Below are positions 18,817-29,649 of a stretch of 49,598 nucleotides of DNA, in pieces (positions within the stretch are counted from its first letter, which is position 1; every line of letters starts with the position of its first letter). Both the position numbers and the translations under genes were made by a program. A model generated the notes under the pieces. That model was not told where the DNA came from, searched no databases, and saw only the letters and a list, made by a program, of their open reading frames with translations. The DNA comes from an uncultured Colwellia sp. Its GTDB lineage: Bacteria; Pseudomonadota; Gammaproteobacteria; Enterobacterales; Alteromonadaceae. The stretch is taken from NCBI GenBank assembly GCA_913062815.1, contig CAJXWZ010000037.1, positions 1-49,598 of the forward strand, in the 5' to 3' direction.

Positions 18817-20883
18817 CTACTGAAGTACCGATATATCCGCTATTGCAAAGAAGCTATTTCGAATTTCATTTAGCAATGTTAAACGGTTTATCTTCACGGC
18901 TTCATCATCACTCATAACCATGACATTATCAAAAAATGTATCAATGGGTAGTTTTAATGCAGCTAACTCTGAAAGTGCTGCTTGATAGTTTTTGCTAGCT
19001 ACCAAAGGTGCAACTTTCTCACTGATACTTTTAAAAATATCCGCTAAGTCACGCTCAGCTTGCTCGCTGGCTAAATTGACTTTAAATGCATCATAAAGCT
19101 GTCCATCAAATTTAGCCAGAATATTGCCAACACGCTTATTTGCTGCCGCTAACGTTTCAGCTTCAGGTAAGTCGCCAAAAAAGTTAACAGCCTTGATACG
19201 TTTGTCAAAGTCTAACGGAGCGCTTGGTTTTTTTGCTAATACGGCTTGTATAACGCCAACAGAAATACCTTGTTCTTGGTAGAAAGCTTTAAAACGGCCC
19301 ATGATAAAATTAAGTACGTCATCTGCAGTATTTTCGTTACTGAGTTTATCGCCAAACAATGTGATACTTTCTTTTATAAGCTCGCTTAAGTCTAATTCAA
19401 GCTGTTTTTCGATGATGATACGTATTACACCTATTGCTGCTCTACGCAGTGCAAATGGGTCTTTATCGCCCTTAGGTGGCTGATTAATACCAAAGATACC
19501 CACTAATGTATCAATTTTATCACTAATGGCTACAGCACAGCCGGTATTGGCTTCTGGCAAACTATCACCCGCATAGCGAGGTCTATACTGATCTTCTAAG
19601 GCTTGTGCAATCGCCAGTTCTTCACCATCATTAATTGCATAGTATTTCCCCATTGTGCCTTGCACCTGTGGAAACTCTTGTACCATATCAGAAAGTAAAT
19701 CGGTTTTACTTAATAGACCTGCGCGATAAGCTTGCTCAGTATTTTCACCCAAGCTTTGTGCAATGATTTTACTTAAACTCGCTATACGTATTGATTTTGC
19801 TTTTAGCGTACCTAATTGCTTCTGAAATAATACCGACTCTAATGTGTCTAACCTTGATGCCAAGGTTTGTTTTTGATCGGTTTTAAAGAAAAACTCGGCA
19901 TCAGCCAAACGTGGACGGATAACCTTTTCATTACCAAAAATTACTGCTGTTGGCTCTTTTGATTCAATATTTGCCACAAAAATAAATTTATTGACCAGTT
20001 CACCAGCATTATCAGTCACAGGAAAATACTTTTGATGATCCTTCATTGAATAAATTAGGGGCTCTGCGGGTACATTTAAAAAGTCTTCATCAAATGTACC
20101 AACTAAGGTTACTGGCCATTCTACCAATGAGGTAACTTCTTCCAGTAAGTCTTCGTCAATAAGTGCTTTTGCTGAAATACTTTTTGCTGCAGCTTTTATT
20201 TGTGCAACAATTTTCTCTTGCCTAGCGTGATAGTCTACCTCTACATAAGCTTTTAGTAGCGCTTCTTGATAATCATTTGCATGATTTATAGTTACTAAAC
20301 CCTGATGATGAAAACGATGGCCTTGTACTTGATTACTCGAATCAACACCTAAAGCCGAACCTGAGATCGTTTCATTGCCATAAAGCATCGTTAAGGTATG
20401 TACTGGGCGAATAAACTGTATGCGTTCTACTCCCCAACGCATTGGCTTAGCTATTGGCAGTTTATTTAGCGCTGTGGTAACCATATCGGGAACTAGTTCA
20501 TTAATGCTTTTACCAGCAACAGTTGCCTTATGTAGTAACCATTCACCTTTAGGTGTAGTTAAACGATCAGCTTCTTCAACAGTTATTCCATTAGAACGTG
20601 CCCAACCCATTGCCGCTTTACTGGGCTGACCCTGCTCGTCAAAAGCTACATTGACAGCTGGACCACGTTTTTCTACAACTTTATCAGCTTGTTTGTTTAT
20701 TAGAGCTGTTACCTGAACAGCTAACCGACGAGGAGTCGCGAACCACTTAATCTCTTCATAAGCTAAATCACATCCGTCGAGTTGTGCCTTAATACTGTCA
20801 TGAAAAGCTGTGGCTAATTTTTTTAATGATTTTGGTGGTAATTCTTCTGTGCCTAATTCAATAAGGAGAGTTTCATTGCTCAT
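18817..20883 (-). CDS. glyS: Glycyl-tRNA synthetase beta subunit
   Basis: The 688-residue beta chain of the alpha2beta2 glycyl-tRNA synthetase, which contributes tRNA recognition. It begins [20 protein letters not shown], the standard beta-subunit start. It contains VRPRLADAEFFFKTDQK-like HD-domain sequence and a C-terminal anticodon-binding domain of the DALR type (about residues 575-680). Its ATG overlaps the glyQ stop by one base (TAATG), which implies translational coupling. The stop lies about 40 bases from the shared terminator. Confidence 0.97.
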   Translation of the reverse strand: MSNETLLIELGTEELPPKSLKKLATAFHDSIKAQLDGCDLAYEEIKWFATPRRLAVQVTALINKQADKVVEKRGPAVNVAFDEQGQPSKAAMGWARSNGITVEEADRLTTPKGEWLLHKATVAGKSINELVPDMVTTALNKLPIAKPMRWGVERIQFIRPVHTLTMLYGNETISGSALGVDSSNQVQGHRFHHQGLVTINHANDYQEALLKAYVEVDYHARQEKIVAQIKAAAKSISAKALIDEDLLEEVTSLVEWPVTLVGTFDEDFLNVPAEPLIYSMKDHQKYFPVTDNAGELVNKFIFVANIESKEPTAVIFGNEKVIRPRLADAEFFFKTDQKQTLASRLDTLESVLFQKQLGTLKAKSIRIASLSKIIAQSLGENTEQAYRAGLLSKTDLLSDMVQEFPQVQGTMGKYYAINDGEELAIAQALEDQYRPRYAGDSLPEANTGCAVAISDKIDTLVGIFGINQPPKGDKDPFALRRAAIGVIRIIIEKQLELDLSELIKESITLFGDKLSNENTADDVLNFIMGRFKAFYQEQGISVGVIQAVLAKKPSAPLDFDKRIKAVNFFGDLPEAETLAAANKRVGNILAKFDGQLYDAFKVNLASEQAERDLADIFKSISEKVAPLVASKNYQAALSELAALKLPIDTFFDNVMVMSDDEAVKINRLTLLNEIRNSFFAIADISVLQ

Positions 20884-21803
20884 TACTTATCTCCTTCATT
20901 GTTATTTGTTTTACATAAAGGGAAACCTAGCTCTTCGCGTTTAGCGTAATATACTTGTGCACATGCTTTGGATAATGTGCGTACCCTTAGTATATAGCGT
21001 TGACGTTCCGTAACTGATATAGCATGCCGTGCATCAAGTAAGTTAAAAGCATGAGATGCTTTCATCACTTGTTCGTAGGCTGGTAATGGTAAGTTGGCTT
21101 CAATTAGTTTTTGACTGTCTTTTTCGCATTGGTCAAATTGTTTAAATAAAGCGTCTACATCTGCATGTTCAAAGTTGTACGTTGATTGCTCAACTTCATT
21201 TTGATGGAACACATCACCATAATAAACAGTGCCCATTGGCCCATCAGCCCATACTAGATCATAAATGCTATCAACATTCTGAATATACATAGCTAAGCGT
21301 TCCAAACCATAAGTGATTTCGCCGGTCACCGGCGTACACTCTAAGCCACCTACTTGTTGAAAATAGGTAAACTGTGTGATTTCCATACCGTTCAACCAGA
21401 TCTCCCAACCTAATCCCCACGCACCTAAGGTTGGAGACTCCCAGTTGTCTTCTACAAAGCGGATATCATGAACAAGAGGATCTATTCCTAGTTCTTTCAA
21501 TGAGTTGAGATATAACTCTTGTATATTCTTTGGTGACGGTTTTAACATTACTTGGAATTGGTAATAATGTTGTAATCGGTTTGGATTTTCACCATATCGG
21601 CCATCAGTTGGTCGACGACATGGTTGAACATAAGCGCTACTAATTGGCTCAGGTCCAATTGAGCGCAGAAATGTCATTGGGTGAAATGTGCCTGCCCCTA
21701 CCTCTAAATCTAGTGGTTGCACAATAACACAACCCTGGCGTGACCAATAATCTTGTAACTGCAAGATAAGGCCTTGAAAGGTTTTACAATTGAAACTAGT
21801 CAT
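20883..21803 (-). CDS. glyQ: Glycyl-tRNA synthetase alpha subunit
   Basis: The 306-residue catalytic alpha chain forming glycyl-adenylate. Characteristic segments include [23 protein letters not shown] near the start, [25 protein letters not shown], the class II active-site region [18 protein letters not shown] and [13 protein letters not shown]. It is coupled to glyS. It lies 98 bases downstream of gyrB in the same direction, with a hairpin between them, so it probably has its own promoter. Confidence 0.97.
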   Translation of the reverse strand: MTSFNCKTFQGLILQLQDYWSRQGCVIVQPLDLEVGAGTFHPMTFLRSIGPEPISSAYVQPCRRPTDGRYGENPNRLQHYYQFQVMLKPSPKNIQELYLNSLKELGIDPLVHDIRFVEDNWESPTLGAWGLGWEIWLNGMEITQFTYFQQVGGLECTPVTGEITYGLERLAMYIQNVDSIYDLVWADGPMGTVYYGDVFHQNEVEQSTYNFEHADVDALFKQFDQCEKDSQKLIEANLPLPAYEQVMKASHAFNLLDARHAISVTERQRYILRVRTLSKACAQVYYAKREELGFPLCKTNNNEGDK

Positions 21804-21855
21804 GAGTATTCAAATTCACTTTTATTAAATTTAACTGTTTGTTTTTTAAACATAA

Positions 21856-21879
21856 ATGCCCGATTCGAAGACCGGGCAT
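21856..21879 (-). terminator. Probable terminator hairpin after gyrB
   Basis: A seven-base-pair GC-rich stem (21856-21862 with 21873-21879) closes a ten-base loop that could pair further. Leftward, the stem is followed by an interrupted U-rich run. It lies 23 bases past the gyrB stop. The U-tract is weak, so partial termination is possible. Confidence 0.55.
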
Positions 21880-21901
21880 ATTATTAATCAACACTTATTA
21901 C

Positions 21902-24355
<2,454 letters not shown>

Positions 24356-24380
24356 CTATTCAATTGCTTTTTCTGAATTA

Positions 24381-25547
24381 TCACTCAGAATCGTCTGGAT
24401 ATTTCTCTGTTATTTTGCCATGTTTCACGTGAAACATCTTAAAGTTTTCTTCAACCATATCAGGATTATCTAAATTATCAATTTTGATTAATCCAGTTTC
24501 ATCTGATAAGTCTCGCCCCAAAAAAGGCTGTAAAACATTAGTTTCGATGGCTGTGATTATTGTCTGACAATTTAATAATTTCAATGCTGAAGCTAAACAT
24601 TGGCGAGAATTTATATCTAATTCTGCACCAACATCATCTATCAGCAAAATTGGTTTTACTCGATTAACTTTAGCAATAGATTTAGCTTGGGCAAAAGTTA
24701 ATGCCAGTAAAAACAACTTTTGTTGTCCTCTCGACAACTGCGTTTCTAGTGGTTGTTTATCAAGAAGGAACTTTACATCAAATTTATGAGCTCCATATAA
24801 ACTATAACCATAGTTTAATTCTCTTTCATAATTACTACTCAGTACATCTAGCAGTTCTTTTTTCTGTGGCCAACCCTGCAAATATTGAACTGTCACTCTA
24901 GCTTTAAGATCGGGTAGTAATATCGCTATCCAAACATCTAATTCCTTAATAATGGCTGATACGTATTCAGCTCTCATCGAAGAAACTTTTAATGAAAGAC
25001 AACAAAACTGTTCATTCCAATATGAGAGCATCGAATTACTCTCATGTTGTGCTAAGCGTATACTAGCGTTTCTTTGCTTTAGTACCCTATTAAAATCTTT
25101 CCATTGCTTAGAAAAGGTTTGTTTCACGTGAAACATACCAAGATCAATAAACTTCCTACGCTCTTTTGGACCACCAAAAAATAACTTAAAACTTTCTGGG
25201 GTAACAATTTGTATAGCAATATTTTGAGCCAATACTGATAAACGAGTATGCCGTTCACCATCAATCTTTATACTATTAGTACCTAAAGTAACATCACGAC
25301 TTAAACCAAGCCGACAATTATTATTATCTTTTACACTAACAACGAAGGTCTGCTCATTATATCGAGCAAGACTGTCAAGTTTACTGGTACGAAAAGACTT
25401 ACCATGACCAAGGAAAAAAATAGCTTCAAGCAAGCTACTTTTACCACTACCATTATCACCGACAAAAAAATTCAAACCTGGATGAAATGTTAATGTTGCA
25501 CTGTCTAAATTACGAAAATTCTGGGTAATTAAATTAGCAACACTCAT
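24381..25547 (-). CDS. recF: DNA replication and repair protein RecF
   Basis: SMC-like ATPase that helps load RecA at single-strand gaps. In the 388 residues are Walker A GDNGSGKSSLLEAI, the ABC signature LSRGQQKLFLLAL and Walker B ILLIDDVGAELD. It is about 30 residues longer than E. coli RecF, partly from a charged tail after the conserved terminal strand. Two perfect parS palindromes lie in the reading frame. One encodes the FHVK of LGMFHVKQ and the other the FHVK of KMFHVKHGKI, both at positions where RecF proteins naturally have a similar motif. Confidence 0.97.
   Translation of the reverse strand: MSVANLITQNFRNLDSATLTFHPGLNFFVGDNGSGKSSLLEAIFFLGHGKSFRTSKLDSLARYNEQTFVVSVKDNNNCRLGLSRDVTLGTNSIKIDGERHTRLSVLAQNIAIQIVTPESFKLFFGGPKERRKFIDLGMFHVKQTFSKQWKDFNRVLKQRNASIRLAQHESNSMLSYWNEQFCCLSLKVSSMRAEYVSAIIKELDVWIAILLPDLKARVTVQYLQGWPQKKELLDVLSSNYERELNYGYSLYGAHKFDVKFLLDKQPLETQLSRGQQKLFLLALTFAQAKSIAKVNRVKPILLIDDVGAELDINSRQCLASALKLLNCQTIITAIETNVLQPFLGRDLSDETGLIKIDNLDNPDMVEENFKMFHVKHGKITEKYPDDSE
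24421..24436. promoter_or_regulatory. parS: parS centromere site 1, inside the recF 3' end
   Basis: TGTTTCACGTGAAACA is an exact copy of the 16-base bacterial parS consensus bound by ParB. It overlaps the codons for the last conserved strand of RecF and lies 75 bases upstream of the gyrB start. The cognate parA-parB genes are in this window, about 18 kb away. Confidence 0.92.
25120..25135. promoter_or_regulatory. parS: parS centromere site 2, inside recF
   Basis: A second exact TGTTTCACGTGAAACA, 699 bases from the first and also within the recF reading frame. Two perfect copies this close make chance very unlikely and mark the ParB loading zone of the origin region. Confidence 0.92.
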
Positions 25548-25573
25548 TTCATCAATTCAACATTCATAAATAA

Positions 25574-26677
25574 TTACAAACGCATAGGCATAACAACATA
25601 GAGCGCTTCACCAGTATCCGCACCTTCTATAACAACACTCGAATTAGCGTCGGCTAAAGTAAATTTAACTTTATCATCCTTAATAGCATTAAGTACATCA
25701 AGTACGTAACTCACATTAAAACCTATTTCTAGCTCTTCATATGGAAATTCTATTTCCAACTCTTCTTCTGCTTGTTCTTGTTCAGGATTATTAGCAGTAA
25801 TTTTTAACAACGAATTAAGGAAGTTCAGTCGAACACCCTTAAACTTTTCATTGGATAATATTGATGCTCGAGATAAAACCTGTCGTAATTGTTCTTTATC
25901 TGTAACAAATATTTTGTCGCCATTACGAGGTAACACTCGTCGGTAATCAGGAAAACGACCATCAACCAATTTACTAGTAAATGAGAATTCAGTATCAATA
26001 ATACGAATATGATTAGAGCCCAAATAAACTTGTACCTCTTCATCGACCGGAGCAAGTAAGCGAATTATTTCTAGTATACCTTTACGCGGAACAATAACTT
26101 GCCTCGCAGGTAAAACCAAAGACTCATTAGAAATTTTACAAATTGCTAAGCGGTGTCCGTCAGTCGCGACTGAACGTATTTCGTTTCCTTCGCTTTCAAT
26201 CGACATTCCATTTAAATAATAACGAACATCTTGGTTCGCCATGGAAAAATGCGTACTTTCAATTAAGCGCAAAAACTCAGACTTTAGTAATTTAAACTCT
26301 ACATCACCTTTCCACTCTTCGATGTTTGGAAAGTCATCGGCCGCTAAAGTAGAAAGTGAATATTTACTCCGACCAGAGCTTAATTTAACACTGTCATCTG
26401 CAGCATTGAAATTGAGTAAAGAATTTTCAGGCAAACTTTTACAAATATCAAGTAACTTACGAGCGGGAATAGTTATTTTGCCATCTTCACCGTGATTATC
26501 AATGTCAGTATGAGCAACCATCTCGAGTTCAAGATCTGTAGCTGTTAACGTAAGCAAACTGCCATTAATATCAAAAAGAATATTTCCTAAAATAGGCAAG
26601 GTACTCTTTCGCTCGACAGCACCTGAAACTAACAATAGTGGTTTAAGTAAAGATTCTCTATTAAGTGAAAATTTCAT
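25574..26677 (-). CDS. dnaN: DNA polymerase III beta subunit (sliding clamp)
   Basis: The ring-shaped processivity clamp of the replicative polymerase. The 367 residues match the E. coli clamp (366) and comprise three similar domains. Typical segments are MKFSLNRESLLKPLLLVSGAVERK at the start, LPILGNILF, YYLNGMSIE, SVATDGHRLA and the C-terminal ALYVVMPMRL, which lines the protein-binding pocket. It follows dnaA by 64 bases and precedes recF by 26, the standard initiation cluster. Confidence 0.98.
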   Translation of the reverse strand: MKFSLNRESLLKPLLLVSGAVERKSTLPILGNILFDINGSLLTLTATDLELEMVAHTDIDNHGEDGKITIPARKLLDICKSLPENSLLNFNAADDSVKLSSGRSKYSLSTLAADDFPNIEEWKGDVEFKLLKSEFLRLIESTHFSMANQDVRYYLNGMSIESEGNEIRSVATDGHRLAICKISNESLVLPARQVIVPRKGILEIIRLLAPVDEEVQVYLGSNHIRIIDTEFSFTSKLVDGRFPDYRRVLPRNGDKIFVTDKEQLRQVLSRASILSNEKFKGVRLNFLNSLLKITANNPEQEQAEEELEIEFPYEELEIGFNVSYVLDVLNAIKDDKVKFTLADANSSVVIEGADTGEALYVVMPMRL

Positions 26678-26741
26678 TTATATCCCTGCTTTAAAGCAAT
26701 TTTTATTATTTTAACAATATGTATACTAATAAAGACAAATA

Positions 26742-28109
26742 TCAAGAAGAAAGCGTTCTAATCAAATTAGAATAATCTTCTTTAATATCATGTAGTTCTT
26801 CACGTAATGACTTAACTTTACGACAAGCATGAAGTACTGTTGTATGATCTCTTCCGCCAAAAGCATCGCCAATTTCTGGCAAGCTATGATTAGTTAATTC
26901 TTTAGATAATGCCATTGCTAGCTGTCTAGGTCTAGCAACAGATCGATTTCTTCGTTTAGAGAGTAAATCTGCAACTTTTATCTTGTAATACTCAGCAACT
27001 GTTCTTTGAATATTATCGATGGTGACAAGCTTATCTTGCAAGGCCAATAGATCACGTAATGCTTCTCTGACAAAATCAATATTTATCGCTCGGCCAGTGA
27101 AGTTAGCATTAGCAATAACACGATTCAATGCCCCTTCTAATTCGCGTACATTTGAACGTAAACGTTTGGCAATGAAGAAAGCCACTTCATCTGCAAGGTT
27201 AATATTACTTTCTTGCGCTTTTCTTTTCAAAATAGCGACGCGGGTTTCAAGTTCAGGAGGCTCAATAGCAATAGTTAAACCCCAACCAAACCGGGATTTT
27301 AGCCTGTCTTCTACAGCAACTTCCTTAGGATAACGATCACTAGTTAGAATGATTTGTTGATTGCCCTCGAGTAAAGCATTGAAAGTATGAAAGAACTCTT
27401 CTTGCGTCCTATCTTTACCAGCAAAAAATTGAATATCATCGATAAGTAAGGCATCAACACTTCGATAGTAATGCTTAAACTTTTCCATTTCATTATTCTG
27501 CAATGCTTTAACCATGTCCTGAACAAAACGTTCAGAATGCATATAAGCAATTTTAGCATTAGGGTTATTTTGCAAAATACCGTTGCCAACGGCATGAAGT
27601 AAGTGAGTTTTACCTAAACCAGTACCACCATAGATAAAAAGTGGATTGTATGCTGCACCGGGATTATCGGCAACTTGTGAAGCGGCAGCTCTGGCTAATT
27701 GATTAGATTTACCTTCAACAAAATTATCAAAAGTATATTTGACTCGAACATTAGCCTTCTTTGGTAAATTAGTTTCAGACGGTGAAACTGCATTGGACTT
27801 AGGGCTCTTACTGAAATTGGCACTTGCAGAACTAACAGAGTTATTTTGTGTTGCAGATATAACGGGTTTGCTGCCGACATCAAAACGGAGTAAATACGCA
27901 TCTTCCCCATCGGTCATAGTAATTAACTCATTAATTCTATTGACATATTTATCACGAACCCAATCTAGAACAAATCGATTTGGTGCATAAAGGGTCAAGA
28001 CGTTATCTGTAACAACGCACTGAAGTGGACGAATCCACATACTAAACTGCTGCGCAGGTAATTCTTCTTGAAGAACAGATAGGCATCGTTGCCAAAGGGA
28101 ATGTTCCAA
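26742..28109 (-). CDS. dnaA: Chromosomal replication initiator DnaA
   Basis: The AAA+ protein that opens oriC. In the 455 residues, domain I begins [26 protein letters not shown]. Domain II is a serine/asparagine-rich linker (about residues 88-118). Domain III carries Walker [15 protein letters not shown] and Walker [14 protein letters not shown]. Domain IV ends in the DNA-binding [15 protein letters not shown]. The start codon is TTG at 28109, supported by GGAG eight bases upstream and by alignment of the LWQ segment to E. coli DnaA. A rare start codon may help hold DnaA levels down. A DnaA box sits in its upstream region. Confidence 0.98.
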   Translation of the reverse strand: MEHSLWQRCLSVLQEELPAQQFSMWIRPLQCVVTDNVLTLYAPNRFVLDWVRDKYVNRINELITMTDGEDAYLLRFDVGSKPVISATQNNSVSSASANFSKSPKSNAVSPSETNLPKKANVRVKYTFDNFVEGKSNQLARAAASQVADNPGAAYNPLFIYGGTGLGKTHLLHAVGNGILQNNPNAKIAYMHSERFVQDMVKALQNNEMEKFKHYYRSVDALLIDDIQFFAGKDRTQEEFFHTFNALLEGNQQIILTSDRYPKEVAVEDRLKSRFGWGLTIAIEPPELETRVAILKRKAQESNINLADEVAFFIAKRLRSNVRELEGALNRVIANANFTGRAINIDFVREALRDLLALQDKLVTIDNIQRTVAEYYKIKVADLLSKRRNRSVARPRQLAMALSKELTNHSLPEIGDAFGGRDHTTVLHACRKVKSLREELHDIKEDYSNLIRTLSS

Positions 28110-28568
28110 GTATAAGCTCCAAAGGAAAAGGCTTTATCAACTTGTATTCCACAAACTTAAAAGAATGTGATAGGCGGAAAGATCATTAATTAAAATTATA
28201 AAAAAAGAAAAATCTCAAATGTACTACAAGTATAAATTTTTATTATATACAGCCATTATCTCTATACTTATCCACAAGTGCAATATTGATAAGCAACTAT
28301 TCTGTAATATTTTTACATAAAATAGCTAAAGTCTTGTTAAATCGATTTATTGATAATTTTTTATATTAAAATATCACTAAAAATTTATGCTTAGTTTATT
28401 TGATTATTAACAAATAAAACCTGTATTTTAGATGAAAATTTAATATATCTAAAAAACCTGTGGATATTTTATTGACAATAACGGCTTTATTTATAACAAG
28501 CTACGAAAAAACGGCTAGATCATAAGGATCCTAACGGGATCTTTTATAAACAATTACTCGATTAAACA
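28110..28568. promoter_or_regulatory. dnaA-rpmH divergent intergenic region with DnaA boxes
   Basis: About 460 very AT-rich bases without a gene. One perfect DnaA box TTATCCACA lies at 28268-28276, and a one-mismatch reverse box TGTGGATAT at 28459-28467. A TATAAT on the minus strand at 28242-28247 is about 20 bases from the perfect box, so DnaA binding could repress the dnaA promoter. Three GATC sites cluster at 28518-28541, two of them in a GATCC-TAACG-GGATC hairpin followed by TTTT. Two boxes are fewer than expected for an origin, and the true oriC signature is at 38.87-39.16 kb. Confidence 0.6.
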
Positions 28569-28597
28569 TTGACAACAGGTCAAGTTAGATTTAGAAT
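28569..28597 (+). promoter_or_regulatory. Sigma-70 promoter of rpmH
   Basis: A perfect -35 TTGACA (28569-28574), a 17-base spacer and a -10 TAGAAT (28592-28597). Transcription would start near 28604, about 68 bases before rpmH. It is the best consensus promoter for a protein gene that I see in the window, as expected for a ribosomal protein. Confidence 0.8.
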
Positions 28598-28671
28598 TCG
28601 CCCTCTTTTTTTAGACCTGTATGCTCAATTGGCTATTTTGTCAGGGCAACAACAACCGACGGATTAGCGTA

Positions 28672-28806
28672 ATGAAAAGAACATTTCAACCTAGCGTATT
28701 AAAGCGTAAGCGTAACCACGGATTCCGTGCTCGTATGGCAACTAAGAATGGCCGTGCTGTTATAGCTCGTCGCCGTGCTAAAGGCCGTGCAAGCCTTAGC
28801 GCTTAA
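28672..28806 (+). CDS. rpmH: Ribosomal protein bL34
   Basis: The 44-residue large-subunit protein L34, extremely basic: [19 protein letters not shown], then [20 protein letters not shown]. Length and sequence match E. coli L34 almost exactly. The ATG at 28672 is the true start. The frame continues upstream to 28621, but those 17 residues are unlike L34. It heads the rpmH-rnpA-yidD-yidC run. Confidence 0.98.
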   Translation: MKRTFQPSVLKRKRNHGFRARMATKNGRAVIARRRAKGRASLSA

Positions 28807-28842
28807 TCTTAATTCCTTTTCTAACTAAGAAATAGAATTAAG

Positions 28843-29226
28843 ATGGTAACCAATCAGGTTACATATGAATTTAATCGGGAGTCACGTTTGTTGACTCCCG
28901 GTCACTTTCAAACAGTTTTTAAAAAACCTATCAGATTTGGCTCTCGTCACTTCACCATACTAATTACCCCAACTAATTTACCCGATAATTCAAGCAAAAG
29001 TAATCGTCTTGGTTTAGCTATTGCCAAAAAACGGGTCAAACTTGCTGTACAAAGAAATCGTATAAAAAGAATTGTTAGAGAAAGTTTTCGTTTAAATCAG
29101 CATGATTTACCTGCTATCGACATGGTTGTTATGGTAAAGTCTGGCATTGATCAGCTCGACAATACTGAAATCAATAAAGAATTAGCAAAAATATGGCGAA
29201 AAATAATTCAACGCCACAAAAACTAG
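28843..29226 (+). CDS. rnpA: Ribonuclease P protein component
   Basis: The basic protein cofactor of RNase P, which trims tRNA 5' leaders. The 127 residues contain the [14 protein letters not shown] start segment and the RNA-binding signature [20 protein letters not shown]. It is 36 bases after rpmH. Its 3' end overlaps yidD by 34 bases in another frame, the usual arrangement. Confidence 0.97.
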   Translation: MVTNQVTYEFNRESRLLTPGHFQTVFKKPIRFGSRHFTILITPTNLPDNSSKSNRLGLAIAKKRVKLAVQRNRIKRIVRESFRLNQHDLPAIDMVVMVKSGIDQLDNTEINKELAKIWRKIIQRHKN

Positions 29227-29441
29227 CAATAGCCTGTATAAAAGGTTATCAACGTTTTATCAGCCCTATGTTAGGCTCAAATTGTCGATTCCATCCTACA
29301 TGCTCCTGCTACGCTCATGAAGCTATAGAACGCTTTGGTGTTATAAAAGGCGGATGGTTGGCAGGTAGACGTATACTAAAATGCCACCCCTTAAATAAAG
29401 GGGGTGATGATCCAGTTCCACCCGTTAAAAAAACCAAATAG
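29193..29441 (+). CDS. yidD: Membrane protein insertion efficiency factor YidD
   Basis: An 82-residue inner-membrane-associated protein that assists YidC-dependent insertion. The conserved core is [35 protein letters not shown] followed by [14 protein letters not shown], with the family's conserved cysteines present. It overlaps rnpA. A degenerate second copy of its 3' part lies just downstream, before yidC. Confidence 0.95.
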   Translation: MAKNNSTPQKLAIACIKGYQRFISPMLGSNCRFHPTCSCYAHEAIERFGVIKGGWLAGRRILKCHPLNKGGDDPVPPVKKTK

Positions 29442-29481
29442 AATTTTTGTTAACACAATAATCTAAGATTTTAGTCTACAT

Positions 29482-29649
29482 ATGTTAAAAGTTGGTTGGT
29501 TAACAGGCAAACGTATATTAAAATGCCACGCAATTAATATACTTATATTCAAAAAACAAGAGAAATTAATCTTATGGAATCTCAACGCAGTCTGCTTTTT
29601 ATTGCGCTCATGGTTGTCACTTACTTACTATTTAGTCAGTGGCAATTAG
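29482..29649 (+). pseudogene. Partial duplicate of the yidD 3' end
   Basis: An open frame of 55 codons whose first 20 residues (MLKVGWLTGKRILKCHAINI) match the YidD segment [20 protein letters not shown] at 13 of 20 positions. The DNA is about 75 percent identical over 57 bases by my count, and many changes are synonymous or conservative. Similarity stops on both sides. The frame then runs into the yidC start in another frame, and the N-terminal two thirds of YidD are absent. I take it as the remnant of a diverged yidD copy, not a functional gene. Confidence 0.7.
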
